A stretch of 64,000 bases of DNA from Labia minor (Eukaryota > Arthropoda > Insecta > Dermaptera > Spongiphoridae). Position 1 is the first letter of the stretch, and the number at the start of each line of letters is the position of its first letter. This document shows positions 34,427 through 47,879 of the stretch, one piece after another. The position numbers and the translations under genes are program-made. The notes under the pieces are model-generated. The model was not told the origin of the DNA and did no database searches. It saw only the letters and a program-made list of their open reading frames with translations. The stretch spans positions 27,935,172 to 27,999,171 of the forward strand of contig OY720344.1 of assembly GCA_963082975.1 (NCBI GenBank). The letters are read 5' to 3'.

Positions 34427-36050
34427 AATAAGGTTCAAAATGGATATTTTTATTTATAAATTAAAATTATAATTAAAAAAAAAATGTTTGTGTTCGACTT
34501 AGAATAAGGACTACATTTTTGTTTTCATTAGACTCCTATTATTTATTTTTTTAGTTTTTTTTTTTATTTAATTTTATTTTAATACTATTTATAAAATGAT
34601 GAAAACGAACTCCAAATATTTATTAACATACCCCATTTTAATCAATAAAATCAATCAATCATTTTAATCAATAAATATAAATTTCTTTAGTAAACAATAA
34701 TTTGATTTTCTAAAAATATAAAATATAAAATTTAGGTTTTAAAATATAACTATGACTATATCACTTTTTTAAAACATAGCCAACATAATCCTTTTGATAT
34801 GCATATTAACAAATCAAGTGTTAAAATAAAAAATCAAATAAAAGGATCAAATCAAAACTTTGTCCTAATTTCAATATTATACATAAAACAAAATAAATAA
34901 AAATATAATTTTCATTTATTAATATAATATAACATGATGAGTGAAAATTGTTAAAATTAATAATTTAAATGAGATAATGTACATAAGAAATACAATACAT
35001 TAAAGTAATTATTCTTAACTTAGGCAGTAGGTGGCTGTATTATAAATAAATTTGTTTCAAAATTATATTTTTTAATATAAATTCTTATAGATTCACATTT
35101 TAGGATTCAAACATAAAATTTATCATTTTTATGTTTCTTTTATAAGTTGGATACAGAGAAAAATAAATAGTAAAATAAATTATTTTAATGTTAAATAAAA
35201 AAAAATAAGATAAAATATTTAATCATACTATATTGACCCTCCTTTTTATTTAATGTATAGAAAATAAATTTTCTAAATTTCATTTTATTAAGATTAAAAA
35301 AGATTTAATTTAATATTATCTAATTTCTCTCTGTATCTTTTATGTTTAATTTTTCCAGAATTATTTAATATATTCGGTTTGTAAATAAGAAAATTTTCAA
35401 ATAGGATTATCATAAACTTTGAATTGAATTAAATATAAATATTAAATCAATTTTTAACATTTTCTTATTCTTTCTAAAAATACATATTGTAAAATAAAAA
35501 ATATAACATAAATAAATAATTTTTTTTCTTTTATACAATTATTTACAAACATTCTATTCGCTGTTTGAATTAAAACCATAATTATAGATTGTTATTAATG
35601 TCTTACACTTGAAAATATTTAATTTTTTTAATAATTTTACTCTAATCCAACATATAATAGAAAGGATGGTTAGAGAAAAAAATATTTTAATTTACATTCA
35701 TTTGGACTGAATACAGCAATATATATATATATATGCTGCTTCCATATTACTATATATATATATAGTATATATTAGGTCTTAAATTTGTGTAAATAATAAT
35801 TTTAATCGAAATTAAGTAATTGATCTAGGTGAGCAGCAAATAAATATTAGAATCAATTTCTCCAAAATGAAATGTTCATTCGTCTTTCTGCTTATTTAAT
35901 ATAAATAGGATTGCGCAATCATTGTATTTAAAACGTTACATTCAATTTTAAAAAAGGTCATATTATATCCATTATTAAGAAAAGATCTTAATACAATATA
36001 TACATTAAAAAACTCGGTTCAATCGAAATTGTCAATATATCTCTATTCAC
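34427..36050. other. Convergent intergenic region, no gene seen
   Basis: Between the 3' ends of the serine protease homologue (+) and ATF7IP (-). Extremely AT-rich, with several AATAAA-like signals for both genes and a palindromic TATATATA pair around 35720-35770. No coding homology. Confidence 0.6.
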
Positions 36051-39000
36051 TTACTTCCCAACAATATTTAAAACAATACTTTCAGGTTGACTAAAAGGGC
36101 CTATCCGTGCATGAACATCCACAGCTCGCACTGCAAAATGATATTTATGTCCGACAACAAATTGTGTAAGAGTACATGCCATTGGTAGAGGCAGAGCTTT
36201 TACATCTCCAACTTTTTTCCATAAACTTGTTGATGGTTTGGCTCCTTGTGTTTCTTCATATGCATATAATTGATACGACACTATTTCTGCAAACTCTCGA
36301 GTTAGATGCATCATCCAAGAAAGAACAATACCATTTTGTGCTTTAGCATTTACTCGAGAAATTTGTAAATCTGGCCTTGGAGGAGGAGATAACCAGGTCG
36401 GATTGATTTGTACAGTGGGCTGTGGTGGCAATGGAGCTGGATGAACCACAGCCAATTGAGCATTGATGAGTTTGCCATTTTTCAGGATGTATGTTCCTTG
36501 ATTTGAGATATCATTCGATGTATTAGGACTTGTCATGATTACATTGGATGGCAATGAGGGTGAAGAAGTAAGAAGAAATGCTGAAACCGCTTGATTTTGC
36601 TAAAAATAAATAAAATAAAAGATATTAAAAACTAGAATAAAATGAATTATAGCAAATAATATAATTAAGTATATAAATATTTTAAAACGCTTAAAATAGA
36701 TTTATATTAGTGTCTTTAAAACAATGTAATTTATTTTTATTATTTTGTTTTGAATTTGAGTCAAACATTTTATTTTATTTTCGTTAATTTTTATTACCAT
36801 AGAAATAATTCTATTTTTTTATTTTATAATATATATATGTAAATTAATTACAAAATTTTATTATTGATGGAAATTGTTTTTAAACTTGATCTTGCAAATA
36901 ATAAAGATTTGGGTTTCAGGAAGATTTTGATTCAATTTTCATAATTATGAATAGAAATTTGCGCCATATATTAGATAATTTGTACCATATACAGGAAGTG
37001 CGCTAGTGTAGTGAGGTATATTCTTGGTTGAAATCATTTTATTTAAAATAATTTAGAAATAAGGTATTTATTTTGTTCTTTTTGGGTATTATAAAATAAA
37101 TACCCAAAGAAAATTATGAAAATTTTAATTATTCCTCTACCAACCAAACAATTTAAATAAAAAATTGTAATTTAAGACTTACATTTTAAAGCAAAATTTG
37201 AATATTTTTTTTTTGGTGTTTTCGATAAATAATTTATCAAACTAATTATTTTTCTTTAAATATTAATATTTATCTTTTATTATATTCATAAATGAAAAAA
37301 AACTAAGCATTAATTTAATTTACAACTTAAAATTTTTAATTTATATGATTTAAATTTTAACCTTAAATCAAAATAATATATATTATTTCTAAAAATCTAT
37401 ATATAATAAATAATTGAGTATATTTTTCATTTTAAAACAAAAACCTCAAATAACTAATTCTATAAATCATTTGGCATATTATTTATTATTGTGAAGATAA
37501 AGTTAAATTAAAATAATATATATACATTTAAAATTATCAAACCGGGAATAACAAAAGTAAAATTAATGTCATCAGGATTGAATTAAAACAAATCATATTT
37601 TACAAATATTGCACTCACATATTGCTTTATTATAATTTTGATTATTATAATAATTGATATGGATTCCTGAATTTTATTTTAAAAATAATTGCCACTGCTA
37701 CATTTGATAAAATGCTTTAACAATAATTTAACATAAATTAACATAACATAAATTAATGAAATTGATATTATATTAAGTATTTAGTTATTTAAATTATTTT
37801 AGAACCATTTATTTACCGAAACCGAAGTTGGTGGTATGCATCGAAGTCCTCCGTTTGGTATTAGCCGGATTTCTCCTTTCTTTGGAATTATATTATTCCA
37901 CACTTGCTGTGGCTTTGAATTAATGGTTTGAAGAGTATTTACCGGAGAAACAAGTGCCACGGTTGTAGGCTGTTTACGATTGGTAAGTGGTTTAATTTGA
38001 CGAGCTGGTATTATTTTATTAGTAGGTTTATTTGTTTTAACTGAACTATTATTTGTTTGAGGAATTTCATCCTCTTCAGTTAAATCAATATCAATTACAG
38101 TATTGTTATTTTTAGGTGTTAGTTTAGGTGGGTCTGGGAGATTTTTTAAAGAATTAGATTTACTTTTATTAAGGTGATTAGTATTAGATGGAGGATTCGG
38201 AGTAAGTACAGGAGGAGTTTTTGGTTTCAAAGTTGGCGGAACATTATTTGGTGACGGGGTTAATATTGGAGGTGCTTTTGGAGGTTGAGAACGTTCTTCT
38301 TGAGTTGGCGTTTTATTAGATCGTGGTAAAATTGTTTTTATGCCTTTTAAAGGAGAATTGACTTTTGTATTGTCTTGTTGTGACGAAATAGTTGATCTAA
38401 AATAAAAAAGATTATTATTTCTTTTCTTATATTTTCATATATTTGAAATCTAATTTAATGTCTATTTCTTATCTGCGCCTAAAATTAAAATTTATTAAAA
38501 AACCGACTTTAAGTCATATGATGTATTCTAATAATTATGATATGACCATATCTCGAAGGTTACTCTCCTATCAATTATTCAAAGACTTATTATCGAACTA
38601 ACTAGTTTAACCATAATTATTTTATATAATTGGTGCCGAATACAATCGCTAAATAACAATGCTCCTTTTTTATTCAGTTTTCCTAAGATATGTCTTTTTT
38701 ATAAATGATAGTACCTGATTTCCAGAGTGACTGCTAGGTCGGTACTTAAAGGATATTCTTTAAGTTTTGAGAAAATTGCGGTTCTATCCGGGGATAATAA
38801 TAATATGACTGTACCAATTATTAGGAATATCCTCAATTCTACTTTTTTATCTGATAAATACCTATATTTGTATATAGCAAATAGATCATTAATCAACTTA
38901 GTTTTTTCAAAAATCCAGAAATTATTTTTCTGTATAAAACCAATGATAAGAATTTATGTAAAGAAGTGTTTAACTGGTTCGATAATGTTTATAAAAAATA

Positions 39001-41530
39001 TTGATTCTAGCAATTACCACCCAAAATTATAAAATATAAATATATATATAAATTCTTATTTTTATTTCTAAGTTGAAATTAAAAAATATTGATTCTAGCA
39101 ATTACCACCCAAAATTATAAAATATAAATATATATATAAATTCTTATTTTTATTTCTAAGTTGAAATAATATGTCATATAAACTGATATTATTATTATTT
39201 TATACGTGATATATTTTAATAACAATCAGTTTATATGACATATTATTTCAACTTAGAAATAAAAATAAGAATTTATATATATATTTATATTTTATAATTT
39301 TGGGTGTTAATTGCTAGAATCAATATTTTTTATAAACATTATCGAACCAGTTAAACACTTCTTTACATAAATTCTTATCATTGGTTTTATACAGAAAAAT
39401 AATTTCTGGATTTTTGAAAAAAATAAGTTGATTAATGATCTATTTGCTATATACAAATATAGGTATTTATCAGATAAAAAAGTAGAATTGAGGATTTTCC
39501 AAAGTCAACTTAACTTAAATCATTGAAATATTTTGATTTGAACTTTTGACACCAGTTACTAATTTCTTTAATTAAGAAAATACCAATTAAAATGTATTTT
39601 CCTGTAAATGAGACATATACATATTTTTCACCTCAAAAAACCCCTTTAACATGAATTTTATAAACATTGTGTGTACAATTTTCAAGATTAGAAAAATATA
39701 CATAAATAATTATATACAATTTTTGCTAGTAAAATTAGATAAGATTAGTTAGATAAATAGAAAGATTGTTTATTACTATTTACTAATATTTGTTTAAAAA
39801 CAAATTATTTCCTAGTTATTAATCACTATTTATATATTTAAAAATAAATAATTTTTCACAATACCTTGAAATTGAAACTTCCGTACTTCGTGTTGTGTTC
39901 GGTGAATTATTTACAGGTATATTATTTTTTACATTTGTATTAACATTTGGTTTTGATTTATTCAATTGAGAACCTGAACTTGAGTTATTCTGTTGTGCTT
40001 GTTGATTGAAAGCAAACCGAGATCTACCAACTTGGATAGCTACTGACCTGACCAATTTCAATGGCAGAGGAGGTTTATCTTTTCCTTCGGTTTGGGCTGT
40101 TAATTTATGAAGAGCTTTTGTAAGGTGTACAACTTGTTTATTGATACTTTCCAGTTGGGTTTTTAATTTTTTATTACTTTGTTCTAAAAAATGACACTTT
40201 GCTCTAGTTTGTCCTAATTCACTTTTAGAATGGATAATATTACAAAATTGTTGAATTAGTATATCACTTAAATCTTTTTTTGTTAGTATAGGTTTTTCTT
40301 CAGTAATAAATTTAAAAACTCCCGGAAGTGGTTGTCTTTCCTTAGAATCTTTGAGAAAATCCTTTTTTTCTTCTTCATTTTTTACCTTATCTTCAATTAA
40401 AATAATATCATTATCCTCTTTTATTTCTACATTTTTTGGTTTTTCTAATACAATTTTATCTTTATTAGTTTCATTTATATTATTAATAATTTCACTATCT
40501 TCATCTTTAATTTCCTTATCATCCTCAGTTTCCTTATTAAGTTTTTTATTATCTTCATTTATATTATTAGTTTCTTCGTTATCATTTTCATTTTCAGGTA
40601 TCCCAAGTATGGTCTTATTGAGTTCTTTATCAATTTGAGTTTCCTTTTTTGAATTTATTGATAATTCTTCGCCACAAGGTAATGATTCAGGAATTTCAAT
40701 ATTTGTATCAATAATTTTATCATCTATCTTTTCTTCTGAATCACTGTTTTGAAAACTTTGTTGATCAATTGTTTCGTCTTCTAAAATATTTATCTTTTTA
40801 GGTGACGGTTCATCATCAGAATTTTCTAAACTATTTCTTGTTCTCTTTAATTTAGATTTTTCTTTTTCTTCAGGTTCTGTCTGGCTCTCTTCTGGTAAAT
40901 CGTCTGGAGACAAGGATTCTATAATGGGTGAACCATTTGATAGATCCTTATTTAATAGTTCATTATCTCTGATAGTTGGTTCTTCGGTAGGTTCATAGTT
41001 AAGTTTAGTTTCCTTTTCTATTGGTAGAACAATTTTAGGTTTTTCATTATCTTGGTCTAATTTTAATCGTTTAGATTTTATTTCTGTTTCTAATTGATCA
41101 TCATCATCATTATTTTTTTCTTCAACTTTTTCTTGTACTAATAATTGTTTAGAATGTTCGAGAAATTTATTTTCAGAACTTGATAATTCTGCCTGAGCAT
41201 TGTCATTGTCCTTTTTATTTTTATTAATATTTTGAAATAAGTTGTCTACTGATGGTGTTCTAGTTATTTTGCATATTAAAGATTCCTTCTCTAAACAATT
41301 ATCTTTTTTTATTTGAAATTGTTTATCACTATTTTCTATAGTTTTTGTTTCATTTACTTTACACTTGTTAGTTAAATTATCAGAGGTCAATTCAGATGTT
41401 TGTATATTTGTTGTTTCACCATTGGTACCATTCACATTTATGTCTATTTCACCACAGTCATCCATCTCTATCGAATATCCAGAAAGTTTTGAAAGTTCTT
41501 TTTCATTCTTTTGTTGATGACAAATTTGAT
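36051..41530 (-). CDS. ATF7IP / windei-like SETDB1 cofactor
   Basis: ATF7IP (fly Windei) stabilises the H3K9 methyltransferase SETDB1 and supports heterochromatin silencing. Exons: 41530-39866, 38396-37817, 36599-36051, in phase. The first is highly acidic and Lys-rich with a KKINIL-type nuclear patch. Its end (about 40270-40080) has FCNIIHSKSELGQTRAKCHF, a coiled coil and KLVRSVAIQVG, the SETDB1-binding region. The second carries the SUMO-interacting motif VIDIDLTEEDE. The last encodes the C-terminal fibronectin III domain (QNGIVLSWMM, SYQLYAYEE, WKKVGDVKALPLPMACTLTQ, YHFAVRAVD, GPFSQPES), nearly superimposable on human ATF7IP. The start codon is not in the 41530 exon, which needs one base from an upstream exon; 43126-42976 fits. 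One intron holds a giant hairpin. Confidence 0.92.
38823..39497. repeat. Giant near-perfect palindrome (foldback) in an ATF7IP intron
   Basis: The sequence from CTCAATTCTACTTTTTTATC to about 39190 is repeated in inverse orientation from about 39225 to 39497, with only scattered differences. The left arm contains an exact tandem duplication of about 88 bases (39000-39077 region repeated at 39085-39166, starting AAAAAATATTGATTCTAGCA). The loop of about 35 bases is around 39190-39225. Arms of about 285 paired bases give a very stable hairpin if transcribed as part of the pre-mRNA. Confidence 0.88.
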
Positions 41531-42975
41531 CTGGAAAAAATAGATATATTATTTAACAAAAAAAAAATATATTAATTCAAAAATTATGGAAATAATCACT
41601 AAATAAAATATTTTTGTAATAAATTATGTATTTCTTAAAATTAAAAGTGATTATTTTTAAAATCAAAATAGATAATTTGACAGAATAAAGTTGTTTAAAT
41701 TGATCCTTTAAGACCAAATTTTTAAATCTTTTTCATATTAACATACGGCTTGTAAAATACTTTACTTTTATGAAATAATAATTTTCCTTTTTATATCTTA
41801 AAATAATAATCATTCTGCACTCTACCTTTAAAACTCATCAAAAAATCTAATGTTTTACACAAATTATATAGATCTAGGAATTGTTTGGAGATTTTATATG
41901 TAGATTTAATCCTTCTAATTTAAAAATATTAAGCTCTTAATTTAATTTTATTTTGCACCTTATCTAAAAAAACATTTTTTATTTCTAACTATTCAGATGT
42001 GATAATATCTTCAATTTTATGCCTCCTACAATTCAATTTTAAGAATTTTTAGGATATTTATTTGACAAGTAGAATCTTAGTATTTTTGTAATATAACCCT
42101 CGTTGAGAGAAGAAAGAATTTTGGACGATGTGGCATCCTTGATGAAACCGCAAGTGATGTCAATATATAGTCTTAATATAAATGAAATGAAGTAATTTTA
42201 ACGTATATTTGATTAAATACAATATGAAAAATATATGCTTATTACATTCTTCTTTTAAGAATTCATTTTTTTTTCAGTTGTAACTTGTAATTTTTAGCAC
42301 TATTAATACCTAGTCAGGGCCGCCCTAACCACAGGGCTAATTGGGCTATAGCCCTAGGGCGCAAGCCTTCTGGGGGCGGCATTTTTTTATTGGTTTATAT
42401 ATTTTTACTAACCATTAGGTGTAATTTCTTATGAAAAGGGGCGCAAAATTTTAGGAGTCCACGGGCGCCGAAAATCTTAGGACGGCCCTGCTATTAGTTA
42501 TTCTTCAACATAATAGAAATAATTATTTGTAGCTATAAATACTGTGGTTTTTAAATTCCTAAATGGGTTTTGGTTGTATATTAAATAACTTTATTTAGTT
42601 CTTATCTCTCCAAATTTTGATTTATATAACACCGATTCATTTCTTCCTCCCTCTTTTGAAAATCTTGTATAAGACATTTCATCCAAAGAGACAATCCGAT
42701 ATTAGATTTGGTCCTGGATTACAAAAAGATCATGCGGAATATTTCGGAGAAATTTCAGTTATTCTTGGCTTTAAAGTAACACTATTCAACCGCTTGAATA
42801 AAAAATAATTCTTTACTTTATATGATTCCTATTATAGAATTAGAATCTTGAGCATTATTAAATATTTGGTAGATAATTCCAAAGTAACTAATTTCTAAAT
42901 ATCGATTCTTCAAAAAGATCATCTCTTCAAAATAAAAAAAAAAAATAATATTAATATCTAATTGGGAGTCCAAAC
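41531..42975. other. Intron or upstream region of ATF7IP with a hAT-like MITE
   Basis: AT-rich. Inside, 42315-42490 is a GC-rich MITE: CAGGGCCGCCCTAACC at the left, and at the right the reverse complement of CAGGGCCGTCCTAAGAT. No clear target duplication is seen. A short + frame at 42617-42808 is unrecognised. Confidence 0.6.
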
Positions 42976-43126
42976 CTCGGCCATGTTTTTGGTTTATAAC
43001 AGTGTTCTTGTCATATGATGACACTAAAGGGGGAATTGTTTGTGCATATCTTCGTCTTTTTTTTTGTTGATATATATCATCATAACTAAACTTGTTAGCC
43101 AAAATAGTTTTAGATTTCTTGGGCAT
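42976..43126 (-). CDS. Possible first coding exon of ATF7IP
   Basis: The minus strand from the ATG at 43126 reads MPKKSKTILANKFSYDDIYQ, then KKRRRYAQTIPP and KNTVINQKHGRG, a basic, codon-like N-terminus. A GT (GTTTGG) after CGA-G leaves phase 1, exactly what the 41530 exon requires (G+AT CAA gives DQICHQQ). The donor is not strong and I know no close homologue for this segment, so it could belong to another transcript. Confidence 0.4.
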
Positions 43127-43199
43127 GATTAAAAATTTAGCTGCGGACAAACAATGATAATTAAAATTTTTGCTAATTTAATTTTAAGGATAATTTTTT

Positions 43200-44821
43200 A
43201 TATTTTTCAAAACATAATTTTATCTAATCTTCTATTTAACCTTTAAATGTTAAATTTTAAGATAAGTTTTATAATTATTATTACTTTATTCATTAAATTA
43301 GAAAATGTTTAAAAAAAAATTATGGAAGCTCATAAAATTTGTCAAATTGAATTGAAAGTCTAATTTTAGAAAGTTATTTAATTATAATTAATATAGGTCG
43401 ATAAGTCTATACAATCCGTATGATCATTTTACTTTTGTTTTTGAACTGGGAGGTAAATCAATATGGTAGATTTAGGATAGATGTATAATAAGAAAAATGT
43501 AGTAAAAGGTATGGTATGATAAGATATGATATATTTTGTTATATCATATTATATACCTGGGGTATTAAAATTTTCTATTTCATTAATCTTGTTGACTACA
43601 GTTTGACAGGATTCGATCACTTTCATCTTCTCATTACGAAACCTGGAACATTAAAATTAAATATAATTATATCTGTTCAATTTAGGATATACTCTAGAAT
43701 CGTTGAATTGGAGTAGCAGAATAGTAGGAAGAGTAGTAGAAAAACAAGATGGCTGTCCCATGTTGCCATATTACTTTTACATTCCTATATAAAATTAAAT
43801 AAAAAGTTTAGGCTAACCTCAAAATTTCGAATTTTAGTAATCAATAGAAATAATTGTTTTGAATTCGAATACGTTCAACAGTGGCAAAAAAAAAAAAATT
43901 AAAATTATAAAAATTTTTTTTTAATAAGATAATGGAAAGTGAGCATTAAAAATGTTTCCTAAAAGTTATGTTTATCTTTCTTGGAATTATAAATTATTTT
44001 TCTTTTATAGCCTACCATTTTTAAAAGTAATGTTAATTTAAATAAGATAAATTTAAAATAGGCCACATAAATATTAAAACAAAGTAATTCTAAATTTTCT
44101 AAAATAATTTGTCCAAGAGATTATGTAATAGATGTTATATTACTTTTGAATAAGATCAATCATCACAAATACTGAAAGTTAATTTTACTATTTAAATTTT
44201 ATTTGCAGCATTCTTTCAATTCGTTCCATTTTATAAAATGTTTCTTCTCAGCATTCCTATCCAGTCTTAAATTTCCTTAATTTTATAAATATCTACAATT
44301 ATTTAACAAATAATCTCGTAATCTATATTGGGAATCCTTTGGAATGTTTTAGATGGATGCCTTATTTTAAGTTTTTGTATATTAAATTAATCAAGTGTAA
44401 CTCTTCGAGCTCAACATTGAGCCACCACTTAACACAATGAGTGTTACATCATTTTACTACTAGACTGGCTTAATATATTTAAAACGGAAATCGATAAAAA
44501 TGTTTATTTTTCAAGTCAAAATATTTTCATTCAAGTACCATTTCATAAATTATGTAAAATAAAATGGGAATAATATATAATAAAATCATAAATATCTTAT
44601 GAGTTTATATATTGAAGCTTTTATAGATTTGAAAAATATAATTTTCAAAACTGGTAATTTTTAAAAATAAAGCTCAAATTTTAAATGTTTGAGCTAACGA
44701 TGATTCACCGGACAAATTTTTAGTGTATTGTACAAAAAGTTCATAAGATATAAATTTTAAATAGTTTCCTTATTGCCAACTTAATAGTCTAGCTGGAATA
44801 TAAATATGTGAAACTATTAAG

Positions 44822-44852
<31 letters not shown>

Positions 44853-47221
44853 TCGGGATTTTAGTAAAATATATATATATATATATATATAAAGATAGAT
44901 AATTTGGAATTTTAATTATAACTCTTTAGAGAATATAAAAAACTAAAATAACTTAGTCTTATTTCAAAATAGTTTAGAAAACGTATAAAATAAAATAAAT
45001 TTAATTCCCATAAGATGAGTAAAGTTCTTCAGTTGGTAGTATTAATGGCTATCACTTTTGACTATGTTGCCAAACCTCGCGTAAAGATTTATCATGGTTC
45101 AAAGAGCTTAAATATAGACGTTTTGCTAAAAAATATTATGTTCTTTTAAACATATCCTAGAGACTAATCATTCTTTGATCTGATACATTTAAAAAATAAG
45201 TTTAGAAAAGGAAACTTACTGGTTTAGAAGGATGCTATATGCAGCAACGCTGCCAAGTATTAAACACTGAAAGGCCGTTAGAAAATGGAGGGCGCGCGTG
45301 CATGCGTGCTGCTCTCCTCAATTCATTCCCCCCACCCAACACATAGACAAGAAATATTTTCCACATTTGAATACCATTGTTGAAATTAATTTTTAAGAGA
45401 CATATTGGAATCATCCATATAAGAACATTAAAGCTTAGATAAAGATACAATATAACAATATTTCTATTTAGAGAAAAAACAATGTTTATGTTATGAAGAA
45501 AATGATATGAAAATTACATAAGTGATTTTTCTTCTTTTTACTAATTTACTTCTTCTTAATTCAAACAGTATTCAATTGGAATTTCAAGCATCAATTCACT
45601 TTAAGGTTAAGAAAATTGTATGATTCATTTTTCCAAGAAAAGTATTATTTTTAATTTTTATTCTTAGATATTTTTAATCAGTCTTGTTTAGTTCTTAGTC
45701 TTATAAAGTCAAATGCCTTCCAGAGTCAATTCCAAATATTTAGCTTTTAACAGCTAATTTACAATTTGTAGGTTAATTATCAAATATCAAGTTTGAGGTT
45801 CAAGTTTTAAAGGAAGTTATAATAAGTATGAATTTTGTTTTGCAGAAGGAACAATCCCTTATTTAAGTCAAATTTCTTAAATATATGTAATATACGAATC
45901 TGTTTATTATGGATAATGTAAATATATATATATAGTTATTAGAAAAATAATTGTTTGAAAAATATCCAAACTTTTGACAGAGACTGTATTTCATTATTTA
46001 TTCTATATAGTTGTTTATTTACTTGAGAAATTATTAAAATTGAATAATAATTATTATTAAATTAAAAGAAACTTAAAATAATTACTATTTACCCACAAAT
46101 TATACTGTGATATATATATATATATATATATGAAGAATTAATTTCCTAACGAAATTAAGAAGTTCTATTTATATGTAAGGTCGAGAAAATTAACAAAAAT
46201 AAAATAAAATACTCCATATAGATCAATATCAATCAATAATATAAAACTAAAAATTGAGTATACACTAAATTCTATTCTCAAAAGTGATAATCTAAGTACG
46301 CCATAATTTTGGCTGGGACTGTATGCAGTTGCCAAGTAAGAACGTCCTCTATTCCAAAACTAATATCATGTTTTTTAAGCATGAACAATTATATTTAAGG
46401 TATTAAAAATAATGGTAACAAGTTCCTACTATACTTACAAATCATATGTGCGTAATGAGATGTAGAATATATTCAAAATAAAAAATTTGTAGCCAATTAT
46501 GTAGAGCAGATGTAACACAGAGGAGATCGTGGAGTTAGAGTCTTATCCATGAGGCGGCGCGTTCGGATAGGTTCGTCAGTTCTCGGATTCAAGGCCCCTC
46601 CTTTTAACAAGTGAGAACCCCAAGTTTCAAATAACCTAAAGAGCAGTGATTTTTTACAAAAATCGATTGCAATTGTTTATAATTTTCTGTTTTTCTGTGA
46701 CTTATATAAAATTGTGAAAATAATCTATTTCGAAACTAGCGGTTGTTTTTTTTTGATAAGTCTGCTAGATCGATAGAGAAATGGCTTCTGGCATGCGCAG
46801 GCTAACAAACACGAGGCAATTCTGCTTGATTCGTCAGAACTGGGTAGGTCACGTGTCTAAACAGGGAGTGGGATAAATACCGTGGGTTCAACTTGTATAA
46901 ACTTTTAGCCATAATACATTTTTTTTATTGTTTAATGATAAATATTGTAATTAGTAAGTCGATTATTAAAAATATATTTAGTTAGTTTTTTTATAATTAA
47001 TAATTAAACAAAGTAATTATTAAAATTAAATAAATAATAATTTATATTATTAATTGTTAACTATTTTAAAATTCATTAATGATATTAATAACAATATTAT
47101 TAACAAATTTAAGCTCAAATTACCTACATTTCTTTCTTCCTTTACAAAATGTTGAATAAATTCTAGAAAGTAGTTATGGAAAGATTTTTGTAATATTATA
47201 TATCTGTGGCACTACTGAACC

Positions 47222-47268
<47 letters not shown>

Positions 47269-47820
47269 TGTTTTTTTAAGAAAACCTTTTAGATAGTTTC
47301 GGCATTTATATTTGTTTAATTTAATGAGGTTATGCGTTATTAGGCCATGTTTAATTTTTTAAACTTAAGTAAAATTAATGTTTTATAGTTTTGTTTAGAA
47401 TAGCCAAAACTAAGTTTAGTTACATTCATCCGTAGTCTAACCTTTTACTATGGACTACAGATAAAGGGGAAAGAAATTTTGTATTCGGGTCATTTTAATA
47501 TAAAAAAACATCATATTAAAAGAAAATAAATTCAACTAATATTTCAAATGGAACAAATGAATTTTTTAAAATATTTAAAAATATGAAAAAGTATTAATAT
47601 TTATATAATGATTGAAAAAATTAATTATAATTTATTAACTCGAAGTTTAGTTTTTTTTATCAAATGTTTTCTTTTAATATCCAGTACATACAAATTTTTT
47701 ATTAATTAAAATTTTCATAAAAAATAAATAAAGTTGGTGCGCTCTAGATTGTTTTTTCAAGCAATCCAACTAGAAAAGAAACATTTTGATAACAATTTTT
47801 GCTATAGCATCTTCAAAGTA
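43200..47820. other. AT-rich intergenic region, no gene recognised
   Basis: Between the ATF7IP 5' end and TEFM. TA microsatellites lie at 44826-44846, 44870-44890 and 46111-46131, with a longer (AT) run of about 40 bases at 47226-47266. A small GC-rich patch occurs near 45280-45345. The 5' exon of TEFM with its start codon should lie in the distal part but was not found. Confidence 0.55.
46510..46615 (+). repeat. tRNA-like GC-rich patch, possible SINE head
   Basis: GATCGTGGAGTTAGAGTC could be an A box and TTCTCGGATTCAAGGC a B-box-like sequence (consensus GGTTCRANNCC), about 60 bases apart. It stands out in base composition. No tail or second copy with clear homology was found, so the assignment is weak. 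Confidence 0.3.
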
Positions 47821-47879
47821 ATGTTGATTTTGGGAAAAAGAATAATATTTTCATTGGCATTCGGTGTGTTTACTTAAGC

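Noticed and set aside
40351-40638. Plus-strand Ser/Leu/Phe-rich frame inside ATF7IP
   Set aside because: It is the antisense shadow of the acidic, Lys/Glu/Asn-rich ATF7IP exon and has no independent support.
42315-42490. 8-bp target duplication for the GC-rich MITE
   Set aside because: Flanking TACCTAGT and CTATTAGT agree at only about half the positions, so only the termini were used for the call.
47226-47266. TA repeats as a CRISPR array or origin
   Set aside because: Simple dinucleotide microsatellite without spacer/repeat structure; the genome is eukaryotic.
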